Assembly (NCBI GenBank): GCA_021292105.1
Contig: CM037860.1
Coordinates: 16,448,698-16,512,697, forward strand
Length of the DNA: 64,000 nucleotides
From: Anadara kagoshimensis
Lineage: Eukaryota > Mollusca > Bivalvia > Arcoida > Arcidae
Direction: 5' to 3'
The translations under genes were made by a program, and so were the position numbers. Position 1 is the first letter of the stretch, and every line of letters begins with the position of its first letter. Below, piece by piece: positions 24,001 to 39,000 of the stretch. Under the pieces are notes generated by a model that did no database searches, was not told the DNA's origin, and saw nothing but the letters and a program-made list of their open reading frames with translations.

Positions 24001-27000
24001 ATTTTACCACTATCCATTTTAAGACATTCGTCTCTCAACAGCTGCTCACAAAAACAAATTATATGCTCGTTTCCCGATCCAAAACAATGATTAGCCGGTT
24101 TTTGAAACAACAACTCTTTTTAAACATCATGGAGAAAATTTACATAGAAGAATGAACACACACAGTCCAAAAATAAAACACTAAATTATTATCTACGTTA
24201 CCTGGACAAAATTGTGTGTTACATTCCCGAGTCTCTGAACTTGGTCCGGTGCAGTTTTGGCCACCAAAAGCTGTACCAATACAATCACGATAACGTGATT
24301 GGAGGCCTCCAGCACAAGTGACATTACATTCTTCCCATTGTGACCATTCTTCCCACATGCCATCAACTAAAGATTAAAAAATTCAGTAACTACGAGTTCA
24401 CTTAAAATATGCCACTTATTGTCAAGCTTGAATAAGAAAAGTCTATGTGCATTCAATAATAAATAGCTTTTATACACGTAAAACATGGTTAAAACATATA
24501 AAACAGTTTATTTGTAATACATAATAGAAAAAAAATAACCCTCAAACAGCAAATTCGGTAAATTATGATTTCCCACCAGAAGACTTTTTTGTGATTAACA
24601 CTTATGTTCAAAGTCATAACTCGAAGTAAAAATGAAAAACCAACTCAGGTAAATGATATGTGTGCCTATTGTCAATGTAAATGATTTTCTCTCAGTTTTG
24701 GAAAATGCCTGGATTGACGGACAGAAGGATGGAAATTAGAATTTAATATCACCCTCCTTCCTTGAAAGGCGGGGATGATAAGTACCCAATGATTGTTCAC
24801 CAATACACCAATCATTTAACGCTGTAGGCAGGTTTAGTCAATAAGAGTGAAAGTAGATAGTACAATTTTAAATTGAGCAGTTTGAAATATTACTAAGGTA
24901 GAATTTTCACTTTTTAAACAATAACACCACTTACTTGGGCATTCATGGGTATTGCAGTCCTCTATCTCTGAAAATGCACCGCTACAGTTAGCACCGCCAA
25001 AAAATGGACCCGAACATTCTCTGGTTCTTTCACGTATACCTCCGCCACATGTAGTATTACACTGTCCCCAAGATGTCCATTGTTGGAATATACCGTCAAC
25101 TGAAATAAAAACGTTTAATTTACAATTATCCCCCTGTAAAATAATGAACATTTGAGCATGTCCTAAGAAATTGTTCCTAAGCGGAAGTACTTCTTATTTT
25201 GGAAAAAAAGAGTGAAACAAATATGGTGTCTCGGTTATAATACTATCCACTGATATAAACATTGCTCAAAATAATGTAGATGAAAAGTAAAAGTAGTACG
25301 GATTCGATTTGAAACAAAGAAAATTGAATGAACCAATCCAAAACTACAAGGGGGACTACTTCCAACAAAATGTTATGTATGGAATTTATTTAAAATTACA
25401 ATTTCAATTAATCATAAATAACTACTTTAAAAACGTGCAGTTTGCACTCACTTGGACATTCCCTTATATGACAGTCATCACGGTCTTCCCAGTCTCCGGT
25501 ACAGTTAGCTCCATTGTAGTGAGGTCCGTCACAAGTCCTATTCCTCCATCGTTCGCCATTTCCACATGTTACGGAACATTCGCCCCATGTAGACCAGGAC
25601 AAAAATACACCGTCCACTGAAATGACAGGGAACATATTTATGAGACAAACTAATCTGTAACTAAGCTTGAAGTAATTATATTAATAAAGCTCCCATATAC
25701 CTCATGTAGGAACAACCATGTCTACATCATAGAGAGTTATAATAATCCGAACAGTTTTCAAGTAAAATTATAATTGTTTCTCTGGCATGAAAAGACCTAA
25801 ATATCGTTATGATAATATCAAATAACTGCAGATTGTAATACTAAACCTGTTTTAATAGACGTACGGTTCACTTATGAACTTTCAATGCAAAAGAGTACGC
25901 CCTCTCATGGTTATCAACTACACGCTTCTTCCCTCATAAGACAAAATGTAAGCAGCACATATAGAGGCTTACCTGGGCAATGATTGGTGTTACAGTCGTC
26001 AAAATCTTCAGACTCCCCTGTACAATTCTTCCCTCCATGCTCTGCTAATGTGCAGTTTCGATATCTAGACATAATACCTCCGCCACAAGTTGCGTTACAA
26101 CTTGACCAAGTTGACCAAAGATCCCATTCACCGTCAACTAAAATTGTTAAGTTACTAAATAATTATTCATTATAGATAATTAAATAATGCTATATAGAAA
26201 AAAGGTAAGCCATACATAGATAAAATGATGATATATATTGTTGATATTGTCTGTTTCAGAGAAGGATGCTATATATGTATTGTTTTAATCCCAAAAGGTT
26301 CTATGATATTGAACTTTATAGTGGCAATGTTGTTTTTTTTTTAATTTTAAACTCTTGTTCCTTTATATTTTTTAAAAAATCTGTCAATGAAAGTTTTTTG
26401 TTGTTTTTTTTTAAAAAATACGTATTTTATTTATGTATAAAAATATACCTGGACAAGGATTTGTTCCACAATCCGTTTGTTCTTCCATAGGGTCGGTACA
26501 ATTCGCTCCTCCATAAAATGGACCAATACATGATCTATTTCTGAAAGTGATTCCGCCACCACATGTAACTGGACATTCCGCCCATGTTGACCATGTATCG
26601 TGTACACCGTCAACTACAAAAAAGAGAACATAACATTAATAGTGTGAACATTTTAATTTTTAATTTTTATGATTTCTTACACTGATATTTTGTATCTATA
26701 AAACATATATCATGTTATTTACATAGGGTCCTCGGTGGCCGAGTGGTTTAAAGTGTGTGCTTACGGATCATAAAGTATCTCAGCGCCTAGCTTCGAACCC
26801 TATCAGGAGAGGTTCTATTAAAAAGTTTTTAAGGTGACTTGCCGAAAGTAATTTTTTTCTGGGCACTCATTTCATGAGTGATCTAAGTGAAAGAATCTTG
26901 ACAGAGGCGTAAAACCTTATGACTCCACTGTCAACTCCATGCTCTTAACTATTAATTAATATAATGAAACGTCTAGGCTGTTTCAGTTCATTGCAATTAC

Positions 27001-30000
27001 ACAAAGTTTTTTTTTAATTTCTTAACTATATTTCAACATACAGCCCACAGGCACGCAAATCAGCCGCAGAATGGCACACTATCATTGCAGCTATGATAGA
27101 AATTAAAGCAACTGTTTACATACCCGGGCATTTCCTTGGCATACACGATGTTGCTTCGCTGGATGATCCAAAGCATTCTTCGCCTCCGTCGTATGGTCCA
27201 TCACATTCTCGTTTCCGATAACGTGTACCGGACCCGCAACTCACATCACATGATGACCATGTTTGCCATGTTAGCCATTCTCCGTCAACTAAAGAAAAAG
27301 ATTTGCTTTGCAACTACAGAAATATACCTTGCTAAGCACATGACGAACAATGCGTGAATTGACTTAAGCGACTAATAAGCAGAAAAGCACATATATATAC
27401 AAAATACAAATATTCAAATAATATAATATTTTATCATGTTAGCATGTATGTATGCGTGCCCTGGGTCACATTTATTTGAGAATCTATAGTACTATAGTCA
27501 AAACCTGTGCAATAACACCAGTGTTACAAGGTTTACCACTTTATAATCATTTGTCCCAATGCGTTTGTCTTTTTATCCCTTGTCAACTTTTTATTACTTA
27601 CGAGTATATTGTTTTTGTGTTCTTGGTTGCAGTGGCTAATGAAAAGTACATGATTTGCAACATCAAATATCCTCCATCTTTTTCATATTTCTTTCTCTTA
27701 TTTTGTAAACTTAGCGAAATTATGTTTTTTTGTGTACATAACATGATATACTTAAAGCAAAGATCAGTTAAACTTGCAAACAAAGCAATCACTAGCGCTA
27801 AGTATTATCTATACTTTTCATACATGTCTCACTATTTTAATAAATCACCGCCGTATGTGTATAAGATATAAAGATTATTCTAAATATATATGATATATTT
27901 ACACAGACACAATGTGCATATAAAGATATAAATAAACCATCATTATTTTATAAATAAAAAATTAAAAAGAATGAATGTAATGATATAAGAATGATTTAAG
28001 CATGAAACAAAAACCAAATCCCCTTTTTCAAACACCTTCGTATTTTGATTATGGCTATTTAATTTTTAAAAGATGCGCTTTTTTGTTACTAATTCGGCAT
28101 GATTAATAACCTTATAAAACACTATGAGAGAGCAACTATCAATGTTACAATTTCGATTCAATACGGCCCAATTGTGACTTTTCAAGATTTCAACTTTGAC
28201 TTGAAACTTATTCCTGAAATAATTCTTTACTAAATGTACATTCATTTTGATGCTGTTTTGCCCTTGACAAAACAATGTGTTGTACATTTGCAGCAACGAC
28301 ATGACTTAAACAATCTGTATTTAAATAGATGTGCAGTGTTTTGTTTTTTTATTTTATTTTTTATTTTATTTTTGGCGTTTTTTGTGATATCGGTATATTA
28401 TGTCATCAATATGCCTATTTTACCCGAGACTAAAAACTATACCTGTACTGAATAGTGTCCACATTACATGTGTATTATTTGTTCTCACAAAAGGATATTT
28501 GGCTTTAAATGGTAAATGAAAAGAGTATCATATATGTGTTTTCACAAACAGCAGCAGTTGCAAGACTATGGGCAATTTCTAGCTTTCTTTACTGTATGAT
28601 CGAACTTACATATACATGTATAGAAAAAAATTAGTTAAAATTGCATTTCAAATTTTTTGATGCAAAATACCATAAAAATATCCATTTTCTGGCTTAATCC
28701 CATATGGCTACTTTTTTGGAATTATCAATGCTAATTGCCTGTGGAAAACACAATCACTATTATGATAAATAAAGTGATATAACATTTTTGCGGTGATGAT
28801 AACATGAAACTACTATAATGATATAAAATAAATCAAGTTTCCATTCATTCTCCACAACCTTACCAGGACAGCTAGATGGGTTACAATGTTTCGACTCTTC
28901 GTTTACTCCTTCACATGGCTTTCCTTCATAGAAAGGTCCAGTACATGTCCTATTGCGCCAGGTGAGTCCTCTTCCACACGAGCGTGAACACTGAGACCAT
29001 TCTGCCCATTCCTCCCATATTCCATCGACTAAAAATATGATTAAAATCCGATAAAGATGTCTTCAGATCAACACTATACGATTCCTCATATCATTTATTA
29101 TTTTATCATCTGTCTACTTCTGTGGTATTTTTAATAAATAAGATATATTTTTCTTTTGTTTGGGTTTGTGTTAAAAAAGAGACGTTTCCCCCAACTTTTC
29201 CCTGTTTTAATTGGATTGAAATTTTCATAATAAATCTATTTGTTTTTCTTACCTGGACAGTAAAAGGAATTGCAAAGTACAGTCTCGTTCACAGCTCCGT
29301 CACACTCTTCGCCCCCAAAGAAAGGCCCATTACATGTACGATTTCTTGTCTTGGTGCCATTACCACATGTCATAGTACAGTCGGTCCAATCGCTCCATTC
29401 TACCCATATGCCATTTACTATAAAACAGATGTACATACATAGCAATTACTTTTCGCTTCGTTTCATGGAGATAATAAAAATGTTTCCACTTGTTGATCAT
29501 TTTTTTTATTTATCAAAAATGTAAATTAAAGAAGACGATTATAACAAAGTTCAGCATTTATGTCAATTTTTATAGCATAAATCATAGACAACATCTATTT
29601 TTATTTTGCTTCGAGTAAACACTCTATGGTTTAAATAGTACTATTTGGAAAATTAACCCAGTTAAATTGTATGTGATAAAAATGTGATGACTATTATTTT
29701 TATGGAACCTGTTTAATTTTGCAGCACTAGGCAGTCATTTAGGAATTACATATTATACCAGTTTTAATTTTACAGCACTAGACGGCCGCTTCGGAATACA
29801 ATTCCTTATCAGTAGTGTTTGGACCAAAATTATGAAACCAAAATTATTTTGAAGATGTTGAAAAGCTACCCAAAGGACCAAAATATATTTTATCAAATTA
29901 AATTAAAGAAATACTTTGCATGAGGGAGTATACCTTAGTTTTTGAGAAATTTCAAATTTTAACTTTTAAGAATAAGATTCTTCGACCAAAATTATAGAAA

Positions 30001-33000
30001 TCTACAGAAAAATAGGACCAAAATTTATTTTACCCAATCCTCCTGACAAAGTATTTGAACGATATAGCATACCTTGTTTTTTAGCAATTTTAAAATTTAA
30101 AAATGTGAATCTAACAACACTATGTAATATCCCCTGGGTTAACGATTTTTTATTTGGGATTCTTATTCACCTGCAGAAATAATAGCCCAGTTGATAAAAT
30201 TGTTATGACTAATTTTAAAAAACCTTGTTTCAAAAAAATTCTATGACTTACTTGGGCACTCATGGGTGTTGCATGTTTTAGAATCAAGGTCATCTCCAGT
30301 ACAGTTAGCACCGCCATACTTGGGTTCTTCGCACGTACGGGTTCTCCACATCATACCTCCGCCACAACTAACATTGCATGTTGTCCAGTTAGACCACGCC
30401 TCCCAGTAACCATCAACTAAACAAGTACAAGGATGGGGGGAGTGCAAACACACAAAGCAACTACAAAGGCACACAAATATGATGGACCGTCGAAATGTGT
30501 TTTTCTCAAAGTTTTAAATTAATCCAAAAATACAATAAATGTCATTTTCGTAACACATCGACAGTCCTTTCAATGCTAATTGCTATACCACTCGGTGCAA
30601 AGGTCAGAGGCTTATACTGTTAATTGAGATAGACCAGAGAAAAATATTCAAGTTTTATGTCTATAAATCCAAACGAATTAACTAATCAAGTTCATCATGT
30701 GCATTTCTTTTGAAATTACTCCTCAATACTTTGCCATGAATGAATTATTAAGAAGAACCATTATTAGACTACATGATGAAGGCCAATCTAAAACAATGTG
30801 GATGGTCAAAGTATTCATAACGTGACGCGTTACTTTGCTCCGTTATTACCTCATTAAACAGTTACAAAATAAAGCAAAGCATCAAATGATACGTTGATCA
30901 GATATTTACTGAAACTTTAAGTAACAGGATTTGATAATTTAAATAACACTATTAGTTAGTTTCACAGTGCATGATTTCCTAAACTACAGTTACTTCCGAT
31001 ATATCATAAAATAAAAAATAAAAATATAAAATCACTGCAAATACACACTATCTAATCTATATAATATATCTACAATGCATTAAGATATATATTCTACATT
31101 CAAAGAAGAGAATAGCGCTGTAATTGTACCCTTGATTGAATATGAGTAAGCAGTGTATAAATATTTCTACAGAAAAGATTTTATTATACAAGTCCGTCCA
31201 GAACGTTTGGCTGCTTCTAACTTTCTTTTTCGGTTAACTAGCTCTCCTTATTTCGGTCACTCTGCAGCCGATCCTACAAGCCTTTTCATACGTTCAGTAT
31301 TAACTTTCGAAAGTTTTGTTCTAGATGTTTTTAGTTTTTTTTAATCTTAAAATCTTTTTTCCCGTTACATCAATATGTGATGAATGCCCAATTACAATAT
31401 GATTACAATAGTTTTTTAAAGATTATCCCTGATGTTTTGAAATCGTTTGACGCTAATTTCTAAGATATTTTTACAGACCTGCATTTTATTTATCAAACCT
31501 GTGCAACAGTTCTGTATATTAGTGTTCACAACCAAATGTACATTTTAATGCTATCTCTTCATATTGAAATAAGCCGTACACATTGTGTATATATTCTGTT
31601 TTATACCTGGACAGAAGTGAGTGTTACAGTCTCTTATCTCGTCCCAGGCTCCTGAACAGTTCTGTCCACCATAATACGGACCATCACATGATCTGTTTCT
31701 GTTCTGTGTACCATTACCACAGGTCAGCGAACACTCTGTCCAGTTTGACCAATCGGACCACACACCATCGACTACATAATAAAACGTCAAGCTTAAGTTA
31801 TAGGTACGTGCAATCACAAACAAACATATTCCAGGCCATGTTCATACCATAATCCAAAAAGCAATGTAAAAACTGGAAAATCTAAAAAACACGTAAACTT
31901 CCACCATATCAGTGTGCTTCGGGTGCTACGTAAGGGAAAGCATCTCCTGTTTAGTTATCTACATCAACCACGTGTGAAATTTAAATCGGGACCCCAAGGC
32001 ATTATCCTATAGCTGATACCATGCAATGTCTTGAAATTCCCAAACTATAAAATATACATGCAGTAGCAGAAACCAAGATTGTATGAATTCAATTACATTG
32101 CACTAAAGTACCAAATATAAAGGTATGAAATATCACATTATTACATACGCAATCCAATGGTTTAGCCATGCACTAAGTTAATTATTACGTATCAAGAAAT
32201 TTTAGCTGAGCAAATGACTATGGATAGTGAAAATTTAACATACTTGGACAAAAGTGCATGTTGCAGTCACGTGACTCTATGGCAGATCCGTTACATTCTA
32301 ATCCTCCAAAATAAGGTCCTTCACACACCCTGTATCTACTTTGTCCTCCTCCTCCACATGTGACGTTACACTCATCCCATTTAGACCAAGGCTCCCATTT
32401 ACCGTCAACTACAAGTATTCATTGTTTATACAATGTAAATATAAAGTGACAAATTTGAAAAAATGCATTAAACTTTTGTTTATTATTATCTAAGTTTACA
32501 TCTTATGATTTATCGAACACAATTCCTGGTTTTTTACTTTATCATGTTCCTTAAAGATTTGCACATTTTACTCTATTTTACCCAACTAGTGCAAGTTCGT
32601 AAATTTTAATGGATTCCTATGTCAGTGTCTTCCTACTGTATAATACAATTACAAAGCCAACTTTTCATAAATTGTAATTAGAATTGACTTGACAATTACA
32701 AACTCATATTATACAATTATAATTTTACGAAAATATGAATCAAAAACAAACATACTAATCCATGTCCGAATCAAAATTCAGAAGCAAGTAAAAACTTTGG
32801 AACTGACAAGTTAGGTTAGATACGTGAACTTCCACCAGGAAAGTGATGCCGGGTGCTCCGGAAGGGTAAGCACCACCTGTTTAGTTAGCTACACCCGCCA
32901 CGTGTGTAATCAAAATTGTGTGAAAGGAACATGGAACTATGAAACGTCGAATATATCCAGGACAATCCTGGACACAGAGACATCAAACTTGTATTAAATA

Positions 33001-36000
33001 TAGTTGTGAAGGAAACTTAATTATTGATTTGCTTTAAAGCATTTGTGCAATAAATAAATTATTTTATTGTGTTTTATTGCTTATAAATATTGTTGAAATT
33101 ACCAGGACATGATTCTGTTGTACATATTTCTATCTCGGTCCAATCACCGGTACAGTTTATACCGCCAAAGAAGGGACCACTGCATCCTCGATCTCGTGAT
33201 CGCGTGCCATTAGCGCATGTGACAGAACAATCTGTCCATTGGCTCCAATCTTTCCAAACTCCGTCCACTAAATTGAATTAAGGTCGTTATCATGTCTATG
33301 AGATTTGAGTTAAACATTTTCACTAGATACAGTGCAATCAGTGAATAATAATAATTTAATAAGAGAGAGCGCTATCACTAAAAAAATAACTGATATTTTA
33401 TATGAGACTATTTTCTAGAATTTTGATCTTCAAATTCTCTGCGACTGATGAATGTAAAAATTAACTCAAACTCAATAGCATGAGCACGTCTAAAACAGCA
33501 ACGATTTTAACTAAGAAATACAAAAATATAATAATAAACATGCTTAATTAAAGACCAACATAGTATATATAAACATTTATGAATATATCTGTGCTTGTAT
33601 GAATATATTTAAGCCAACATTAAACGTGATCAAATTTTGCATATACTAATAAAGTAAACCCTCATGAAAATTAATACCAAATAGGGATTCATCAGCGTAC
33701 CATGTGATAACGCTTGTGTGGGCCAATATTTTTCATCGGATGTTGAAGCACATCAAGGAACGTTCTACGTAAAAATATAATTCCGAAGATTTGCAACGTA
33801 AACGTTTAATGAAACTTTCAACACAAACGTGAAGGTATTGCTCACGTGGTACGATGACGAACCCCATGAAAATATATGTGCATACATTGGTAAGTTTAAA
33901 ACCCATTAGCGTTACCAATATCCATCCTTGATACTTAAATATATTTATATATTTTACTATTTTAAGAGGCACATGAATCTGGACTGATACAGCAATAATT
34001 TTAAGTTGGTGATTTTATAAGCAATGCTATATAAAGCGCTAGTGATAGAGAAAATATTTGTATCTGTTCATTAACTGACAATTTCTTCATTGCAATCACT
34101 TACTTTAATTGACAAACAATTCAAAAATATTCTGGATATATAACCGAATTTTGATCTTGGCGCAGATACATACAACATGATCTGAAAAGTTGGATACCAA
34201 AAATAATGCAATGTAATTTTTTCAATGAAACAGTACTAGATCGACTGAGCTTGTATAGGCAAACGACACCAACCTGTCCGCTTGACCTTTAATTTCAATA
34301 TTGATGATGGACGTATAAGGGTCACATGTATTATTTCGTCTACACCATGGCAACCCTGTAATGTCTATGTATCAACTGACAAACCTAACACTACCCATGT
34401 ATTGGGTGGATCATCGTATATGAATATTTTAATAAAAGGTCAATCAGACAGGTCAATGTTGTTTGCCTATATAACGCTTTCTATGTATATTTGTTACATA
34501 CAATGCGTTCAATGACGAAGCCTTTATTTTTGTCATACAGATACAAACAAACTGGTATATATATATAATTTACCAAAGCATTACGATATATATTATATAT
34601 GGTATGATATAAACAGGGTTACGTAAGCATCTATAATAGAAATATGAAAAATGAAAGTAAAAAAAATATAAAACAACATACCTGCACAACTGTGTGGGTT
34701 ACATCCTTTTGTCTCTATTGAGTCGCCTTGACATTCTTCACCGCCATGTTTGGGAAGGTTGCATTCACGTGTTCGATTCCGTACACCTCCACCACAGGAA
34801 ACATTACATTCTCCCCATTCTGTCCATAGTTTCCATGTTCCATCCACTATGAAAAAGTGATAAACATTGTAAATGAGATAGTTGTTTTTTTTATTTAGAT
34901 GCATGCAAATCTTTAGTCGTAAATATGTATCGCATAAATATATAAAGGTTAATGTCATACTACATGCATTTTTGTATGCGTTGAATTTATTCAATGTATT
35001 AAAGTAGTAAATTATGTAACATTACATTTTTCAATTTCAAATTTACATTTGAGAATTCTACAGAAATTATTGTAGAATAAAGAATACACATGAAAGTACA
35101 TTTCTTAATTTCTTTCTTTTCCGGTGTACATTGGTGGTCTACAATGAGAGTCAGTGTGTTTGCGATAATGAAGCATACTTAATTTCCCTAGAAAATTCAA
35201 TAAAATTTAATAATGGTTGTTATTTTTCACTCACTTGAGCCTAGTCATAACCGAAATGTTGTATGCACGTCCGCGATTGTCATTATTATTTCTTTCTGTA
35301 GAAAGGTAAATGTTTGTTCTATAAAGACATGGCGAAAATGGCGATGATTTCTCTGGAAGTGATGTACTTGGTGACGTTTTACGTAATATACGCAACAGGA
35401 TCCGCTATTTGCTGTTAAACCCCAAAGGCTAACGGTTTACTTAGTGCAGAAATATCCTTCGCTAATCACGGATGAACATACAGATTTCCTGTCACGACTA
35501 GGCACAAGTAAGTAAAAAAATTTAATCTTAATTCGATCAAGTGTATTTGATTTTCTATTTAAATAAAGAGTAATTCACTGTCACATACACTGTGTGAAAC
35601 ACACCGTATCTAGGAACTGTTTTCAGACATAATAGGAAAACCAGTAAAATACTCTTTATTTGAACTGTTTCCGATTTTCAAAAGAGGAGCATAAGCATCA
35701 CATATATATTTACATTTTTTGTGACGTTTAAACAAATATACATGATTTACTGGTGCTTAAACATAATTGCAGTCAAAATGATAGGTTTGTTTACCGAGTA
35801 AGCGTGAAAATTGAAATGCAAGCTTGCATTGTTACAACCAAAACTTGATTAAAATCATATTAAAATAATCGCAGCTTTCTTATCTAACTTTGATTTTAAC
35901 ATCATAGTTCGCTTTTAAATAGCTCCATATATGCAATTGTATTTCTAAGCATACACTTATTTAAAGCCGTCATTAAAAGTACAACATTTGCCTATGCGCA

Positions 36001-39000
36001 AGTATTTTTCCTGTAGTTTGGTCCATAGTGTCTCTTTTGTTTACCACACATTGCTTGGGTACAATCAATAAGCAACGCCGATGGTTTATACGGGACGTTA
36101 TCAATGCGCCAAAATATATTGTATTCTCTCTGCGTTCTTAAATGTGTAACAAACGCTACATTTTTTTCTGAAAGCTAAGATAACACTTTAAGCCAACCTG
36201 TCATAAAATAAATAGAACCCAGTTGCGTTGCATGCTCTTCTTAAAAAGATACTGTAAATCTATAATATAACTAAAATTATTAAAATCTGAAAAACCATAA
36301 TCACGCATCTACAGTATGTATTTTTGCTTTAATTAAAGGCGCACTATAGCATGCGCTCCTCTCCTAGATTTATCAAACAGTAACGCTTACTATACTGAAA
36401 CATGAAGCAATCGATGCGCCAGTGGGCATTTCGTTTTTTTATATTAAAAGTAAAGGTATGGAAAAGGTTTTTGTCAAAAGAAGCGTCAACAAGCATGCGT
36501 TTGTAATCTTCAAGGCAGAAGCATGGCGGCGAGTCTCTCAAATGAGGATTAACAAGCACCCTGCAGTAATCTTTAAAGCATAAATTGTCAGTCGGGGCGC
36601 GAAAAAGCATGCTGCATTAAGCAACCAAAACATACCGATCCATGCTCACATCATAATCCCAAAAAACAAAAACTTTGAAAACTGGCAAATTAGGTAAAAC
36701 GGCAGAAGCATGAGAGATATTGTCAAAGGGGACTGCATATACCGACAAGCAATCCGTATTAGTTAAGCTTGAAGACAAAAGCCAAGCAGAGAATGCCGAC
36801 AAAACTTACACCAACAAGCATTCCACATAACATTGAAATCAATTAAAATGGTTGTAGAAGCATCGTCTTTTTTACGAAACTGCAAAACTCTGGATAGATT
36901 TTCATTACCTGGACAAGAGAACGTGTTACAACTTTGAATGTCTGTATTGTTTCCTACACAATCAGCACCCTTGTAAAATGGTCCATGACAATCTCGCTTT
37001 CTTATCTGTGTTCCGTAGCCACATGTAACAGTACACTTCGACCAATCGGCCCAATCTTTCCAAACGCCATCCACTAAAACAGGAAAATAGGAACATCGTT
37101 TAAATGACATGTAATCAAACACAAATTTAGTTATCCATGTTGAAATGTTATAACTAATATTTATCCAAGATTGGAGTTGTATTCAGTCCTTTTAAAGCGT
37201 GTTTATTTTGATTTGCTATCTTACTTTCCTCTTTGTTGTATTGTTTCTTCTTGAAGCAATGGCAAATGTTTAGCGTGTGTTATTAAACTGTCAACTTATT
37301 CTTTATTAAATTCTATTTTCGTTATAATGAGTAACTTTATGACAAATTAGTGGAGACAAAACTAACACAATATATCTGCCCTTGCCTATTAAAGCTTTGG
37401 TGTTTAGATGTTGATTTCTTTCGTTTAACCAATACTAGTTCTTAAGTTTGCAAAACGTTAAGCCATTTGTTCACCGACACAATTACTGAAACTTTATACT
37501 TAAAAACAACCCATTGCATTCTAATTTGGTCTATTGTTGCTTTTGCTCTGCTATGAACATGCTTTTATAAAAGTTTATAATAAGTTAATCTTATACTTGC
37601 AATTAATAATATTTTTGAAAAATAATTACCTGGACAAATCTTTGGGAAACATTCGATGACTTCTCTATTGGCACCTTCGCAGTTTTTACCTCCGTAAAAT
37701 GGACCGGTACAGATGCGAGTTCTATACTGCGTACCATTAGCACAACTCACTGAACAATCTGACCACTTCGACCATGTTGCCCATACGCCATCAACTGTTA
37801 CCAAGGAAACAATGGAATGATGGGAAAATCGCTATATAAAATCTTATTATCAAATCAGTCCACATAAGCAAGAAATTTTGCATTAATATTAAATAGCAAT
37901 GCGCATTCGCAATATTCATTAGTATACAAGTTCCAGCTGACTGATATATTACGCTATATTTATATAATAAAAACAAAATACGTGGTATACTTTAAAACTA
38001 AGAAACTATGTAAAAATGTGCGTTACTTTATCTAGTTTATCAATTGAGCAGACATTTATATTATTTTTGAGTATGTGTGTACATACTGATTATGTCAAAC
38101 TTACTAAAGCCAACAAAACAGCCATATGAGGTTTACCAGCGTACCATGTCATACATATCCCGTGATGTTTGTGCCAACATTTTATTTTCATTGGACATGA
38201 AATCGCATAATTTGACCTCTTCTCAGAAAATGCGATGTAAAAATTTGCATAACCAATAGAAACAATACAATGCAGTCCTGCCTAAAGTTTATCACTAAGC
38301 TAACGAACAGGTGTCGATTCATGGCCGTCGATAGCTATATCTCGACAACTTTTCGGAACCTGCTATCTATATCTCCCGGGCAGTTTTCGTCCAATAGCTA
38401 TCTTTAACTTTGGCACTCGATAGTTGACCTTTGACCTGTTTTCGTTAGCTCACTGTTACACTTTCGACAGGCCTGTGCTGTAGTTCGACAAAATGATATT
38501 GGGATTCACGTGGTACGTTGGTAAACCCCAATCAATATGATACAACTTACTTGGACACATTGGCAAGCTACAGTGCTTATACTCAGTATTTTTTCCCGGA
38601 CACGGTGTTCCTCCATGGTTGGCAGGTGGGTGATTACAATCACGGGTTCGAGTACGAGTACCATTTTCACAAGTCACAGAACAATCGCTCCATGACGTCC
38701 ACAGGCTCCATGCACCTTTAACTAAATATACAAGTCAAAGAAAATCATCTATATTGAATCTTCAATCAAATCATGATCGGGATTGTGATTAAGATTTTAT
38801 TTCAAACAAAATGTCGTTTTCACAGAATCTATATTCAATTATTCACTATATGTAAAACTCTGTTTTCCAAATAAATATTTTGAATGTTCCAATAGTAATC
38901 AACATAAAACAATAGCATTCCATTATTAACTTTACATTCATTTAAGCTTAAAATTCTCACAGCAACAAGTGTTTTGTTTTACTTAAACGTGTTCCATCGA

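Noticed and set aside
26726-26805. Possible tRNA gene
   Set aside because: A and B boxes are recognisable but acceptor, D and anticodon arms do not pair; better explained as a SINE head.
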